Assembly (NCBI RefSeq): GCF_000757725.1
Contig: NZ_JJMU01000066.1
Span: forward strand, 119,269 to 183,268
DNA: 64,000 nucleotides
Reading direction: 5' to 3'
Source: Sphingobacterium deserti
Lineage (GTDB): Bacteria > Bacteroidota > Bacteroidia > Sphingobacteriales > Sphingobacteriaceae
The notes beneath the pieces are model-generated. The model was not told the origin of the DNA and did not search any database. It saw nothing but the letters and a program-made list of their open reading frames with translations. Positions 54,119 through 63,619 of this stretch are shown here, piece after piece. The stretch's first letter is position 1. Every line of letters starts with the position of its first letter. The translations under genes and the position numbers were made by a program.

Positions 54119-55009
54119 CTAAATTGTTGCTCTTCCGCCAGTCGCCGGGATAGTCGCACCAGCTACATAGGAAGCGGCATCCGATGCAAGAAACACATAT
54201 ATCGGAGCCATCTCTGCCGGTTGACCGGGACGCCCCATCGGCGTATTCTCGCCAAACTTCTCATGCTCAGGGATAGTGCTTGGTATGAGCGGGGTCCAAA
54301 CAGGTCCTGGAGCCACTGCATTTACCCGGATACCGGAGCCGTCTTCTAGAAAAAGCTGAGCCAAGCTAGACGTAAAATTTTGAATTGCCCCCTTAGTTGC
54401 AGCGTACGGTACCAGCGTAGGATTGGGATTGTAGGCATTCACAGAGGTCGTGTTGATGATTGATGATCCAGGGGGCATATGTGGTTTGGCATACTTGACG
54501 AAGTAGAACATTGCACTCATGTTCGTCTCGAAAGTTTTGTTCCATTCCTCAGCAGTAATCTCTGTGATATCTTTGAAGGTCATTTGATATGCGGCATTGT
54601 TTACCAAAATATCGATCTTTCCAAATGCGGTAACCGTCTCCTCAACGATCTTTTTACAAAGGTCTTCACTACGGATATCTCCTCTAAAAAGAAGCACTTT
54701 GCGTCCTGTCTTCTCTATCCATCTTTTGGTGTCTTCGGCATCTTCATCCTCGACTTCATCGACATATGAAATGACTATATCCGCCCCTTCCCTAGCCATC
54801 GCGATAGCTGTCGCTTTGCCGATACCCGAATCTCCACCCGTTATTATAGCGACTTTGTCTAATAAAATATCGCTTCCAATATAACTCTCCTCACCATGAT
54901 CAGGAGCTGGTATCATTTTGCTATTAACGCCAGGAGTAGGTTGATCTTGTTTTGGAAAAGGTGGAATTGGATAAATATCGCGAGGATTTCCTTTTTTAGT
55001 TGTCTTCAT
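54119..55009 (-). CDS. short-chain dehydrogenase (YhdF/glucose-dehydrogenase-like SDR)
   Basis: 296 aa from ATG 55009 (MKTTKKGNPRDIYPIPPFP). Cofactor motif ITGGDSGIGKATAIAMAREG, ILVNNAAYQMTF (NNAG-like), catalytic INTTSVNAY and YAATKGAIQNF (Tyr-x3-Lys), and APGPVWTPLIPS. The N-terminal proline-rich extension is typical of stress-related SDRs of the YghA/YhdF type. Oxidoreductase with unknown substrate. Confidence 0.9.
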   Translation of the reverse strand: MKTTKKGNPRDIYPIPPFPKQDQPTPGVNSKMIPAPDHGEESYIGSDILLDKVAIITGGDSGIGKATAIAMAREGADIVISYVDEVEDEDAEDTKRWIEKTGRKVLLFRGDIRSEDLCKKIVEETVTAFGKIDILVNNAAYQMTFKDITEITAEEWNKTFETNMSAMFYFVKYAKPHMPPGSSIINTTSVNAYNPNPTLVPYAATKGAIQNFTSSLAQLFLEDGSGIRVNAVAPGPVWTPLIPSTIPEHEKFGENTPMGRPGQPAEMAPIYVFLASDAASYVAGATIPATGGRATI

Positions 55010-55257
55010 AGTACAGTTATTATGTAACACATTCTATTATAGAACGAGGCAGCAATAATTTGGTTTCTGCGTCAACCATTAAGTTTAAATCGGATATCAT
55101 TTTCCGCAACATTTTGGTTCCATAACCAATCAATTAATATTGCATCAATTACTACACTATAGATTTGTATCGCAATACATAAGCAAAAGTCCTACGTGAA
55201 TAGTGGAAAATCACTGATAAATTATTAAAATCATAACCAAAATACTCCAGGACATTT

Positions 55258-56018
55258 TTAGGATTTCCGAAAGCGCTCCCTGTTGTCGATAAATGCTTCA
55301 AGCTTATCTTTGTACTTTCGTCCTACAGGAACAAATGCACTGTAATTAGAAGTTCTAAGTTTTATCCCCTCTTTTGCTGTATAGCTTCGTATTCGATCAA
55401 GTGGAACGATAAACCCTTTGTGTATGCGCATGAAATGAGAAGCTGGAAGTTTTAATTCCAGATCTCCTATACCGTAGGTAACCTCAATTTTTCCTTCTGT
55501 AATCAATATTTTTGTGACATTATCTTCAACAAGAATAAGTTCAATTTCAAGCAGTCGAACCTGATGGAAATTAATCTTACCAGGAAGTTTCACCATGACT
55601 ATATCGTCAAGATCTAATGGCCTAGTCCGAGCTTGACTATTAGCTGCACTAGCACCTGCAATTCTAGACCAAACACGATCTATTGCGCGATCGAATTTCT
55701 CTTTAGAAGTAGGCTTTTCCAAGTAGTAGGCAACGTCGAGTTCCGATAACTGTGGGCCGTAGTTATTGTGTGCCGACACACAGACTACCTCAATTTTACC
55801 TTGTAGCCGCTTTATTACTCTACGCCATGCATAAGATCCATGTGAAGATCAACAAAAAGGAGTTCGATATCAGTCTCAGCAATAATTTCAAGAGCCTCCA
55901 TAGGGTTTTCAAGACCGGCTGCCAATTGCAAATCGCCTCGAGAGTCGATGAGTCTAGCTAAAGAATTGATTTATGCTTGCTCATCGTCGAGGACTAAGCA
56001 TTTTAGAATTTTCTTATG
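55258..56018 (-). pseudogene. broken LytTR response regulator
   Basis: 55258-55779 encodes a LytTR DNA-binding domain (VMVKLPGKINFHQVRLLEIE; RIHKGFIVPLDRIRSY). Further upstream the minus strand still encodes a receiver: KILKCLVLDDEQA, then TAA at 55973-55971, INSLARLIDSRGDLQLAAG and ELLFVDLHMDLMHGVE, followed by a frameshift near 55813-55822 into IKRLQGKIEVVCVSAHNN. One stop and one frameshift break the regulator, and no start codon is apparent. The downstream part could still make an isolated LytTR domain. Confidence 0.8.
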
Positions 56019-56201
56019 CCGGCCAACAGGATGAGCAGGGAAACGATGTCAGTGAGGGAGAATATGCACTCATCTACCTATTTAAAATTGAAGAAGGAAA
56101 ATCTTTACGGTTTGATAAAATGCTTTTTACTGGTTAACACTACCGTTAGACAATCAAGCGTTTCAAACGCAGCAAACAGCATATTTTCGTACTCGAGTCC
56201 A

Positions 56202-56903
56202 TTAGCTCGTCTTAGATGGTCTGACTTCGATTTTGCTCGGAAGTACGTTAGGGTTCATCTGTAAAAGATGTACTACCATTTCACCCAAGTCAGCCGGTTG
56301 AATTTTCCAACCATCGGCTTCAGGCACATGATTTGCGAAGTGGGAAGTTACCGAGCCGGGCATTATTGTCGTACATTTAATATCATAACTACGAAGATCG
56401 AGCATAGCAGCCTGCGTAAACCCCACCACGCCAAATTTTGACGCATTATAACCAGCACCTTTCGCAAAGAAGTTTGTACCGGCAAGTGAAGCAATTGAAA
56501 TATAGTAACCTTTATGTTGCTTTAGTTGATCGACCGTAGCTTTTAGCGTATGAAATACACCTGTTAAATTTGTACCGATCATAGCATTCCAATCTTCAAG
56601 TGACATTTCATCGACGGGCGAAAACTTACCAACTCCAGCATTTGCAACAACTACATCCAACTTTCCGAAGGTTGCGACAATTTGTTCGACAGCTTTGACC
56701 TCATCTTCAAATTTCGAAACATCTGACTGTATAATCAAGACATTTTCATCTCCTAAGGATTGCCTTGCTTTTTGTAGATCCTCATAGTTGCGTGCAGATA
56801 TCGCTACTTTCAGACCATTATCTAACAACACCTTCGCGATACCGAAGCCAATCCCTTTTGATCCGCCAGTGATGTAGACCACTTTATTTTCTAAGCTTTG
56901 CAT
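56202..56903 (-). CDS. short-chain dehydrogenase (SDR)
   Basis: 233 aa. YITGGSKGIGFGIAKVLLDN cofactor loop, VVVANAGVGKFSP, catalytic Ser in SIASLAGTNFF and Tyr/Lys in AGYNASKFGVVGF, IMPGSVTSHF. Classical SDR size. The ending LPSKIEVRPSKTS is family-like. The stretch 56019-56201 downstream shows no gene. Confidence 0.9.
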   Translation of the reverse strand: MQSLENKVVYITGGSKGIGFGIAKVLLDNGLKVAISARNYEDLQKARQSLGDENVLIIQSDVSKFEDEVKAVEQIVATFGKLDVVVANAGVGKFSPVDEMSLEDWNAMIGTNLTGVFHTLKATVDQLKQHKGYYISIASLAGTNFFAKGAGYNASKFGVVGFTQAAMLDLRSYDIKCTTIMPGSVTSHFANHVPEADGWKIQPADLGEMVVHLLQMNPNVLPSKIEVRPSKTS

Positions 56904-57078
56904 ATGATTTTAATTTTCTCTGTATATGTTTTATTCGTTCAAAACATTAACAACGATAAGGGAAAAGAAGTTTTAAGGTAATCGGCATACTCCAATCATA
57001 ATAATCTAAAAAGTCACTGCCCAATGTCCAAAACATGCCATGCAATGATAAATTGGCTACTTATCATTTGAGAGGAGC

Positions 57079-57573
57079 CTATAGCAGGCCCTCATCCCTA
57101 AACGAATAGTAGGACTTCTCCGTTAATATCAAATGGTCATTTAAAGTAATATTGAGCAGCTCCGCAGCATTTTCTAGGCGTATTGTCAATTGTTTATCAG
57201 CAGCACTTGGCGACAGGGTTCCTGAAGGATGATTGTGGGCAACGACGATTGAAGATGCCTTGGCTAATAACGCTGTAGCAAAAAGCAACCTAAAATCTAC
57301 CATAACAGAATCTAAGCCACCCTCTGACACCCGATAAAAACCAAGAAGCTCAAGTTTGGTCGAAAAACACAGTAGGTAGAAACTTTCCTTGATAGCAATT
57401 TGATCTTCGTCCCAAATGCTTCGAAGTAATTCATGCACTTTATTTGAGCTATTAACCTGATAACGAACAGGCTCCCAAAGTTGAACAGATCTCTTATAGC
57501 TAAGTTGAAGTTCTCTTGCATAAATCGCGGAGTGATCGTTTTTGAATTTAGGAAGATTTAAAAAGGTTTGCAT
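57079..57573 (-). CDS. radC: RadC-like JAB/MPN-domain protein
   Basis: 164 aa from ATG 57573 (MQTFLNLPKFKNDHSAIYAR). The JAMM motif is complete: SIVVAHNHPSGTLSPSAADK (HxHPSGxxxPSxxD) with downstream LNDHLILTEKSYYSF. RadC-type proteins are frequent cargo of mobile elements; their reaction is unsettled, but the fold is a zinc deubiquitinase-like peptidase fold. Confidence 0.88.
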   Translation of the reverse strand: MQTFLNLPKFKNDHSAIYARELQLSYKRSVQLWEPVRYQVNSSNKVHELLRSIWDEDQIAIKESFYLLCFSTKLELLGFYRVSEGGLDSVMVDFRLLFATALLAKASSIVVAHNHPSGTLSPSAADKQLTIRLENAAELLNITLNDHLILTEKSYYSFRDEGLL

Positions 57574-57861
57574 AATGTACCGATTAAAGGTGAAAGAATT
57601 AATTAACACCGGATCGATACGAGGCAATAGGATGACTAAGCAAAAAAATTGATAAAAAATGAACGCAGTGTGGAGGCTCAGGCAAAGCCTGATACCCATT
57701 TTTTGTATATTTTATTTCACGGGTGAAGCGGTAGAGCGTGTCAGGCTGACGAAGTAACTTTGTGTTAAATTATTAGTTTCTATTTTTCCATATCTTAAAG
57801 CATAACAAAAAAACCGTTTACCAAAGTACCAGCTTTTCTTACCTAACAGAGACAGACATCA

Positions 57862-57911
57862 TAAAAAATAGCTTCTGCTGAACATCAAAAAGAATGTGGT
57901 TCAGCAGAAGC
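57862..57911 (-). terminator. terminator of rteC
   Basis: 13-bp perfect stem GCTTCTGCTGAAC/GTTCAGCAGAAGC with a 15-nt loop, followed on the minus strand by TATTTTTTAT. It begins 17 nt after the rteC stop. The rest of 57574-57861 is AT-rich with nothing recognised. Confidence 0.85.
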
Positions 57912-57927
57912 ACGTTAACTAAGGCGA

Positions 57928-58797
57928 TTATTTTCGTATTGGGATTCGAGGTCCGTATTGTGATTGTATGTAGGAATCAAGTGCGTTTTGCATTTCATCA
58001 ATGAATTTGGTGTGGCTGACTACTTTCCGACGACTAATGTCTATGAACATACGGTAAGACTGACCAAGGTCGACGTTCAAACTTTCTTCAAGCCAAGCTA
58101 TAATTTCCCCAACTTCAGCCCGTCCACCGTTTATTCTTTTAGAGTGATACAATCCATACGCTAATTCAACTAACTCGATCTTGTTCCCCGACCACCAGCG
58201 CTTTTGCTCACGCAATTCAACTTCGAGGCGATCAATATTCCTGCTTTTCAAGAGGTCCTTTGTTCGGCGGGCAAGGCAGTCGCGCAGCATTTCAAATGCC
58301 TTGAATTTTGCAAAGAGATAATCCATACTTGTCGCAAAACCTGTTAATTTACTCGATATTTCGTGTTCAGGAGGAAGGTCTTTCAAATTCCGTCGAAGAA
58401 AGAAGTCATTGTCTCGAGAGACCTCCCCTGCTAGGTAGTATTGATAATAAAATGCATAGCGTTTAAAAAATCGGTCAATTATCTTAAGCTCATTTACATA
58501 ATATTTATGTATCATTTGATCAGTTCCAACAGGTATCAGTGACATGATATGATAGAGTTCGACCACATAAATATGCCAAGCTTGAAACCGCGGTTTAACC
58601 ACTTTAAAGAAATAAATCTCTTCGCGATCATCAGTGAACGAATAACTACGAATCATATCTAACAATATATCCATTGTTTTAACGGTCGTTCGTAATGATC
58701 CTGGAAAATCTATTATGGAGTTAACAAGAGGATCGTTGATCGTATATAAATCATTAAGTAGTGTTTGGTAGAGTTTTTCGAAATCCAAATTTTTCAT
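57928..58797 (-). CDS. rteC: RteC-family regulator of element excision
   Basis: 289 aa, matching RteC in layout: N-terminal helices (MKNLDFEKLYQTLLNDLYTI), FFKVVKPRFQAWHIYVVELY, FFKRYAFYYQYYLAGEVSRD, and C-terminal ELVELAYGLYHSKRINGGRA with IIAWLEESLNVDLGQSYRMF, RRKVVSHTKFIDEMQNALD. In CTnDOT RteC activates excision genes. Supports the element extending at least to here. Confidence 0.9.
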   Translation of the reverse strand: MKNLDFEKLYQTLLNDLYTINDPLVNSIIDFPGSLRTTVKTMDILLDMIRSYSFTDDREEIYFFKVVKPRFQAWHIYVVELYHIMSLIPVGTDQMIHKYYVNELKIIDRFFKRYAFYYQYYLAGEVSRDNDFFLRRNLKDLPPEHEISSKLTGFATSMDYLFAKFKAFEMLRDCLARRTKDLLKSRNIDRLEVELREQKRWWSGNKIELVELAYGLYHSKRINGGRAEVGEIIAWLEESLNVDLGQSYRMFIDISRRKVVSHTKFIDEMQNALDSYIQSQYGPRIPIRK

Positions 58798-58979
58798 AAA
58801 GCACTTTTTTTAAGGTAAGTCCGATAAATAGATAGGCAGGCCAATCGAAAAAGCAGTACGATTAGCTGATAAGTTAAGAGAAATTTAGTGGAGAAGCAAA
58901 GCCTGAACATCTGTAAATAATAGGCATTCCTTCGCTATTCAAACCTTTTATTTCATTGAAATAGCTGTGTGTTGTAAGG

Positions 58980-59705
58980 TTAGGAATTATCAGATACCCA
59001 ACGCATTATTTCTTTTGCGTAATCGATACCCATATCTAAACCTTCCACTTTGCCATTAATATTTACAAAAGCCTTGCTATTGCCAATCCTATCAATAGCG
59101 TGTAGGGCGATGAATACTTCATTGCTTATTCGTGCAAAGTGTGTTGTAGGTAATTTCTTAAGTAGTTTTCCAATTCGTTGATTTAGCGTGTGCGAATTGC
59201 CATCCTTAAAATTGATAATTGTCTTGTCTCCGAATGACTGCGCATAGACGAAATCATTATACCAAAATTTTTCATATGAACCCTTGAGACCTGACCCAAA
59301 AAATTGAAATTTTCGTTTAATTTCAGTTTCCCCTAAGTATGAGAGTTTGTCAACAGTTGCGACGGTTTTACTGAGTACGTCATAAAACCTAACAAAGCCA
59401 AACGGTTTAAGCAAATAGTGCGATGCATAGATGTCATAAGCTTGGTGTGCACATTCGCGAAAAGATGTGCAAAAGATAACCTTAACATGCTTAGGAAGTT
59501 GAGGAACGACGTCTAATCCTGATAAAGGTTGCATCTGCATATCCAAAAAAACGATATCCACCTCAATCTTTTCAATCTCTAAAATTGCTTGCCTAGCATC
59601 CATGCTGCTACCAGCGAAACGGTACGGCGTTTTTGCAATAAGTACTTTTAAATGTTCAATAGCAATAGGGTCATCATCAATAATAAATAGATTTAAAGTT
59701 CTCAT
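58980..59705 (-). CDS. LytTR-family response regulator
   Basis: 241 aa. Receiver: LNLFIIDDDPIAIEHLKVLI, IVFLDMQMQPLSGLDVV (phospho-Asp), LLKPFGFVRFYDVL (Lys). C-terminal LytTR domain: YAQSFGDKTIINFKDGNSHT, HFARISNEVFIALHAIDRIG. Follows the sensor kinase gene by 25 nt. Typical two-component output for Bacteroidetes LytS/LytR pairs. Confidence 0.92.
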   Translation of the reverse strand: MRTLNLFIIDDDPIAIEHLKVLIAKTPYRFAGSSMDARQAILEIEKIEVDIVFLDMQMQPLSGLDVVPQLPKHVKVIFCTSFRECAHQAYDIYASHYLLKPFGFVRFYDVLSKTVATVDKLSYLGETEIKRKFQFFGSGLKGSYEKFWYNDFVYAQSFGDKTIINFKDGNSHTLNQRIGKLLKKLPTTHFARISNEVFIALHAIDRIGNSKAFVNINGKVEGLDMGIDYAKEIMRWVSDNS

Positions 59706-59730
59706 GTTTTTATAGTTTGTTGTTTAAGAT

Positions 59731-60753
59731 TCAGGAATAATGTATTGTAATACTGGTCACATAACGGCCTTCCCGCACACAGGTAGTATAGATAACATTT
59801 TCTTCGAAAATCAGTTCCAACCTCGCTTTTAGATTATTATTGCCAATCCCCATCGAATGACTGGAAACCGTTTTGCCAATATAATTCTCGCTCGAAATCA
59901 GGAGGGTGTTTTCGAAAGCTCTAATTTTAATTGAGATGGAATCAGCTTTTGTAAAATCGCTATGCTTTAAAATGTTCTCAAAAAGTGAAACCAATACCAT
60001 AGGAGGTACGAAAAATTCACTTATATCACCATGTATAGTGAGCCAGTCTGCTTTGGAAGTGAAATAGGCTTCACTATACATCGCAGCTAAGCTTTCCATT
60101 TGCTCGAGCTCAACTGCGAGGGGCACCAGTTTTCTATCGACACCTGTCGCGGTATATTCATGCATACCTGCTAATTGTTCAACATACCGTTCAAAGTCAG
60201 CGCCTATTCCTGTGAATTTCGCCAATAGCTTATGCAGAAGGTCAAATTGCGTATGTGAGGTTAGTTGTGTACTTAACCTCGAAAATTTTAAATCACGATT
60301 TTGCATTCTCAATATTGCAAGCAACCGATTACTTTTTAAAACCGAGCAAATCAAGAACACTAACCCTGCGAACATTGTTATTCGAAAAGTTCCCAAGTAC
60401 GTTGACAAAGCAAATTCAGACCAACGAAATGGAACAGAGTGATCTTGGACTTCTAAGCCGATTCTTGCTAAGAAAATATTGATGTAGCAGTAGGTTAGTG
60501 GTATGATGAGCAAAATCAGCAAAAAAAATCCGCATCCTGAGAGAAGCGGCTTTCGGTGATCAAAAAATAAGTTTAGGCAATAATAAAAGCTGTAGAAAGT
60601 AACGGCGTAAAGCGGAAAGAGCACAATACTTAACAACCCTGTGCCAAATTTACTCTCATTTAGATGAAAGCTAAAATAAAGATATATTATCCAACTGGTC
60701 ACATGCAATACGGGAAGTATCTTTGACCGAAAACGCAAATAATTATTTCTCAT
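59731..60753 (-). CDS. LytS-like membrane sensor kinase with degenerate H-box
   Basis: 340 aa. Four N-terminal helices (about residues 10-150; LHVTSWIIYLYFSFHL; LFFDHRKPLLSG loop; FFLLILLIIPLTYCYINIFL; FRITMFAGLVFLICSVL). The His-kinase region has TQLTSHTQFDLLHKLL where the family has QxxPHFLFNTLN: His kept, proline and asparagine lost. The ATPase shows VLVSLFENILKHS and MGIGNNNLKARLELIFEE. Kinase activity is therefore uncertain; it may be phosphatase-biased or partner-dependent. Confidence 0.85.
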   Translation of the reverse strand: MRNNYLRFRSKILPVLHVTSWIIYLYFSFHLNESKFGTGLLSIVLFPLYAVTFYSFYYCLNLFFDHRKPLLSGCGFFLLILLIIPLTYCYINIFLARIGLEVQDHSVPFRWSEFALSTYLGTFRITMFAGLVFLICSVLKSNRLLAILRMQNRDLKFSRLSTQLTSHTQFDLLHKLLAKFTGIGADFERYVEQLAGMHEYTATGVDRKLVPLAVELEQMESLAAMYSEAYFTSKADWLTIHGDISEFFVPPMVLVSLFENILKHSDFTKADSISIKIRAFENTLLISSENYIGKTVSSHSMGIGNNNLKARLELIFEENVIYTTCVREGRYVTSITIHYS

Positions 60754-60906
60754 TCTCGTCAGTTAGTAAGAAATTGATCGAGCACAATACTGCGATCAAG
60801 GAAAACGTCTAGGTTGCTTTAACTAAGAAGCATTAGGGTTGAAATATATAAAATCGAAATGTAAACACCTAGCGATTTAACATTAATTCAATATAACATG
60901 GATTTA

Positions 60907-61749
60907 TTAGGAATAAAATTCATCCAAATAGAACCAATTTTCCCAGAGGTAAGGATGAATCTGTAAATCAGCGCTTAAAATATTGAATAATTTCCCAGTA
61001 ATTGACCCTAAATCACTAATGTCTCCAGCAGTATCAAAAGCAAATATAGGAGTTAACAACTTAAATCCTAATGAGGCTGCCGTTCGGTTAGCGATAATTG
61101 GATAAATTGGAACGTTTAGCATCTTTGCAATACGTTCAACTCCAATCTGAACCTTAACGGGCGTTTTAAAGAACGGAAGATTTTCAAGGACATCACTCCT
61201 ACTTCCCACATTGCCATCAACATAGATCATAATGTGGTATCCTTCTGAAATAGCGTTACGAATTTTAAAAATTAATCGTCGATCATTTGCACTAGCTACC
61301 AAAAAACCATCTGGATCAGGATTACAGCTTTTAACTTCGCGGTAAAAAAGATCTTCCTGATCATCTTTGACACGATCTGATACGATTAACATAAATCTCC
61401 TACGCGAAAGCGCTAACCATTTCCCCAAAATGCGATAGGACGCAAAATGAAATGTCGCCACAATGCCTGGCACTCTTAAGTAACTATCGGGAATAATTGA
61501 TTTTGACATCTTCTTTTGTAAAAGTTGACAGGTGGTTTCCTCTACGGCTAGCATCTGATTGAGGCAAGCCTGTTCAAATTGCCAAAAAAGCCAGTCCTTT
61601 CCTGCTTTGGGAAACTGCTTGGCAATATTTTTCTCGAAGCGGTACCAATCAGCCAACAGCGTTGCATCAGGTTTAGTGAATTCGCTTTTTAGATCCCTAA
61701 GAATCTTGCCGAAGTTGGGATGTTTATAGTAAAAGTCTATGGTATGCAT
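60907..61749 (-). CDS. lysophospholipid-acyltransferase-like protein (LpxL/HtrB-like fold)
   Basis: 280 aa from ATG 61749 (MHTIDFYYKHPNFGKILRDL). Segments TFHFASYRILGKWLALSRRR (possible H-x4-D-like site without the clear Asp), LIVSDRVKDDQEDLFYREV, HIMIYVDGNVGSRS and LPFFKTPVKVQIGVERIAKM, LNVPIYPIIANR resemble lipid A late acyltransferases. No transmembrane helix. Encoded 54 nt after a 46-aa peptide gene and upstream of a LytS/LytTR pair. Substrate unknown; acylation of the peptide is a hypothesis only. Confidence 0.6.
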   Translation of the reverse strand: MHTIDFYYKHPNFGKILRDLKSEFTKPDATLLADWYRFEKNIAKQFPKAGKDWLFWQFEQACLNQMLAVEETTCQLLQKKMSKSIIPDSYLRVPGIVATFHFASYRILGKWLALSRRRFMLIVSDRVKDDQEDLFYREVKSCNPDPDGFLVASANDRRLIFKIRNAISEGYHIMIYVDGNVGSRSDVLENLPFFKTPVKVQIGVERIAKMLNVPIYPIIANRTAASLGFKLLTPIFAFDTAGDISDLGSITGKLFNILSADLQIHPYLWENWFYLDEFYS

Positions 61750-61802
61750 AAAGTTCAGATTTAAATATGATGGTGCCCGAAGGCACACATCAAAAATTTG
61801 GG

Positions 61803-61943
61803 TTACAGGATTTCAATTGGACATTTTCGCTCCTTTGGTGGATCGGTCGGCTCTGGCATAAAAACTGAACTTAAAAATGCTTCAGGCATTTGCGTTTTGC
61901 GGAGCAACATTCCTGCAGCTTCCTGTTTACTTTGCTTTGTCAT
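61803..61943 (-). CDS. 46-aa precursor-like peptide
   Basis: From ATG 61943: MTKQSKQEAAGMLLRKTQMP, then EAFLSSVFMPEPTDPPKERK and CPIEIL. A helical basic leader-like half followed by a proline-rich core with a single cysteine near the C-terminus (Cys41) is the layout of RiPP-type or pheromone precursors. No signal peptide. A longer frame to 62033 is open but starts from a less likely codon. It precedes the acyltransferase-like gene. Confidence 0.55.
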   Translation of the reverse strand: MTKQSKQEAAGMLLRKTQMPEAFLSSVFMPEPTDPPKERKCPIEIL

Positions 61944-62112
61944 TGTTTGTTGTTTAAAGGATCGTTCACACTCTTCGACTAGGTTCGATAGCCCTCGAGC
62001 GAACAGGACAAACTTGTGAAGCTTAGAAACCAATTACAAAAAATCTCCGTCAAATGGGATATGCCACACGTTAAATGATAAAAGACTCCTAAAACCCTAA
62101 GTCTACTATCAA

Positions 62113-63237
62113 ATGCATACAAACGTTTATAAAAAGCCACTTAACGGAAAAAATTTGCAACTAAATGTTGGTTTCATGAAATTGGGCGACGATTTCCCTA
62201 CCCAAAATCCAATGCCAACTATGAAGAAAAGTGCCTACATAGATGTTGATAAAATATTTGGCTCCGTTTCCGCAGACAAGAGGCAAAAAAATTCTGGTAG
62301 AACAATTATGCTCAACGAAGCAGCTACTACTTATCGTAAAGTGGGTGAACAATCAATTTTTGAGCAGGAGTACAAAGGAAGATATGGTTATCTGCACCAT
62401 GTCGAGCTCGTTCTCAGTCAACCGCTCGTTTTAGACATCAATGTTAAAATTAGCGATCTTTTCGCTGTCTATCTCCTACAAGGAAAAAGTCGTATAAAAT
62501 TAAAAGGCAAGAGCAATCAGACGTATTTTAAATTGTACCCAAGGAACGCAGTTTATGCCTACCTTCCCATCGGAAATTATAAGCTGCACATCAATCCCGG
62601 GACAACACAAATTTTCGGATTTTACTTTGATGTAGGTTGTCTGGATGGATTACCAGAGAAAGACACCTATTTTCTAGAAGAACTTCGTATCGCTCACAAG
62701 ACGAAATCTCCACTGCCTGCTATCTCAGAAAGTTTCCAAGCAGGATCTATTACTACAGCCTTCATCCAACAGCTCGGCCGGGATTTAACAAAGGGAAAAT
62801 GGGATAGTCAAGTTTATGTTTTGAGCCAATTACAGTTTCTAATTCGTCTGTCCAAGGAAAAGATTGACAAGAAGAAAAGCATTCATCGACAGCATGCTAT
62901 TTCTGCAGAAACGATTATGAAAATGATAGAAAACGGTGTGGACGCTAAGGGAATGGAATTTAGTATAGAATCCCTTGGCCGAGATCTACCGCTGAGTACG
63001 CAGCAACTCAACATACTTTTCAAATCAAAAAAAGGTTTAACACTGACTGCATACAAAAAGCACTATCTTATTAAGAAGTCCTATCCTCTACTTATTCAGA
63101 AAACTTCCGTCCTTAAAATTTGCGAGCTTCTATCCTTTCGCGATGATCGAACATTTTACAGACTCTTTAAGTGGGTAACCGGCATGAGCACTAGGGAGTA
63201 TCTCCAAAAAATACAAAGCGAGGGAAATTTTGACTAA
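62113..63237 (+). CDS. AraC-family transcriptional regulator
   Basis: 374 aa. An N-terminal beta domain (about 75-200; FAVYLLQGKSRIKLKGKSNQ; AVYAYLPIGNYKLHINPGTT) and a C-terminal AraC HTH: FSIESLGRDLPLSTQQLNIL and VLKICELLSFRDDRTFYRLF, KWVTGMSTREYLQK. Divergent from the peptide gene across a 169-bp gap, so probable regulator of that locus or of the downstream peptide. Confidence 0.88.
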   Translation: MHTNVYKKPLNGKNLQLNVGFMKLGDDFPTQNPMPTMKKSAYIDVDKIFGSVSADKRQKNSGRTIMLNEAATTYRKVGEQSIFEQEYKGRYGYLHHVELVLSQPLVLDINVKISDLFAVYLLQGKSRIKLKGKSNQTYFKLYPRNAVYAYLPIGNYKLHINPGTTQIFGFYFDVGCLDGLPEKDTYFLEELRIAHKTKSPLPAISESFQAGSITTAFIQQLGRDLTKGKWDSQVYVLSQLQFLIRLSKEKIDKKKSIHRQHAISAETIMKMIENGVDAKGMEFSIESLGRDLPLSTQQLNILFKSKKGLTLTAYKKHYLIKKSYPLLIQKTSVLKICELLSFRDDRTFYRLFKWVTGMSTREYLQKIQSEGNFD

Positions 63238-63619
63238 CTCGCGCCCAACGCGCTAGTTTCCACATAAAAATTCGTTCCATTTCTAAAGTGGCACACAACT
63301 TTCATCAGAAATGGAGAAAACATATAAAATGGAGCTGCACTCCATAAAAAGTGTCAGTTATATCGCTGCATTTCCTATCTAATTTTGCCTTAAGAAGACA
63401 ACTAAACAATACAATCGCTTATGAAAACAAATCCACACAATCGAAAACATGCACTATTCCCGGGTAGGCCGGTAGAAATATTTTTTGGAAAGCATAGCTC
63501 GATGCTAAAGATCGAGCCGAGCAGAAATATCGGCTGATGCTCGATAAAGATGATAGCTGACAAACAATTTAGTAAAGTTTTTTAGTTCTTTTTTTGCTAC
63601 TACAAAAAAGACCAGATTT
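63238..63619. other. intergenic region before the secreted peptide
   Basis: Contains the leader of the DUF6520-like gene. Hairpin-like GATCGAGCCGAGCAGAAATATCGG and inverted GCTCGAT copies (63498-63545) are seen; no gene recognised. Confidence 0.4.

Noticed and set aside
56016..56264. 82-codon plus-strand frame
   Set aside because: Overlaps the SDR 3' end antisense and shows no protein-like pattern.
57079..57573. RadC as the missing JAB partner of the PRTRC cassette
   Set aside because: RadC-like genes are common independent cargo and it lies 10 kb away; kept only as a speculation within the PRTRC finding.
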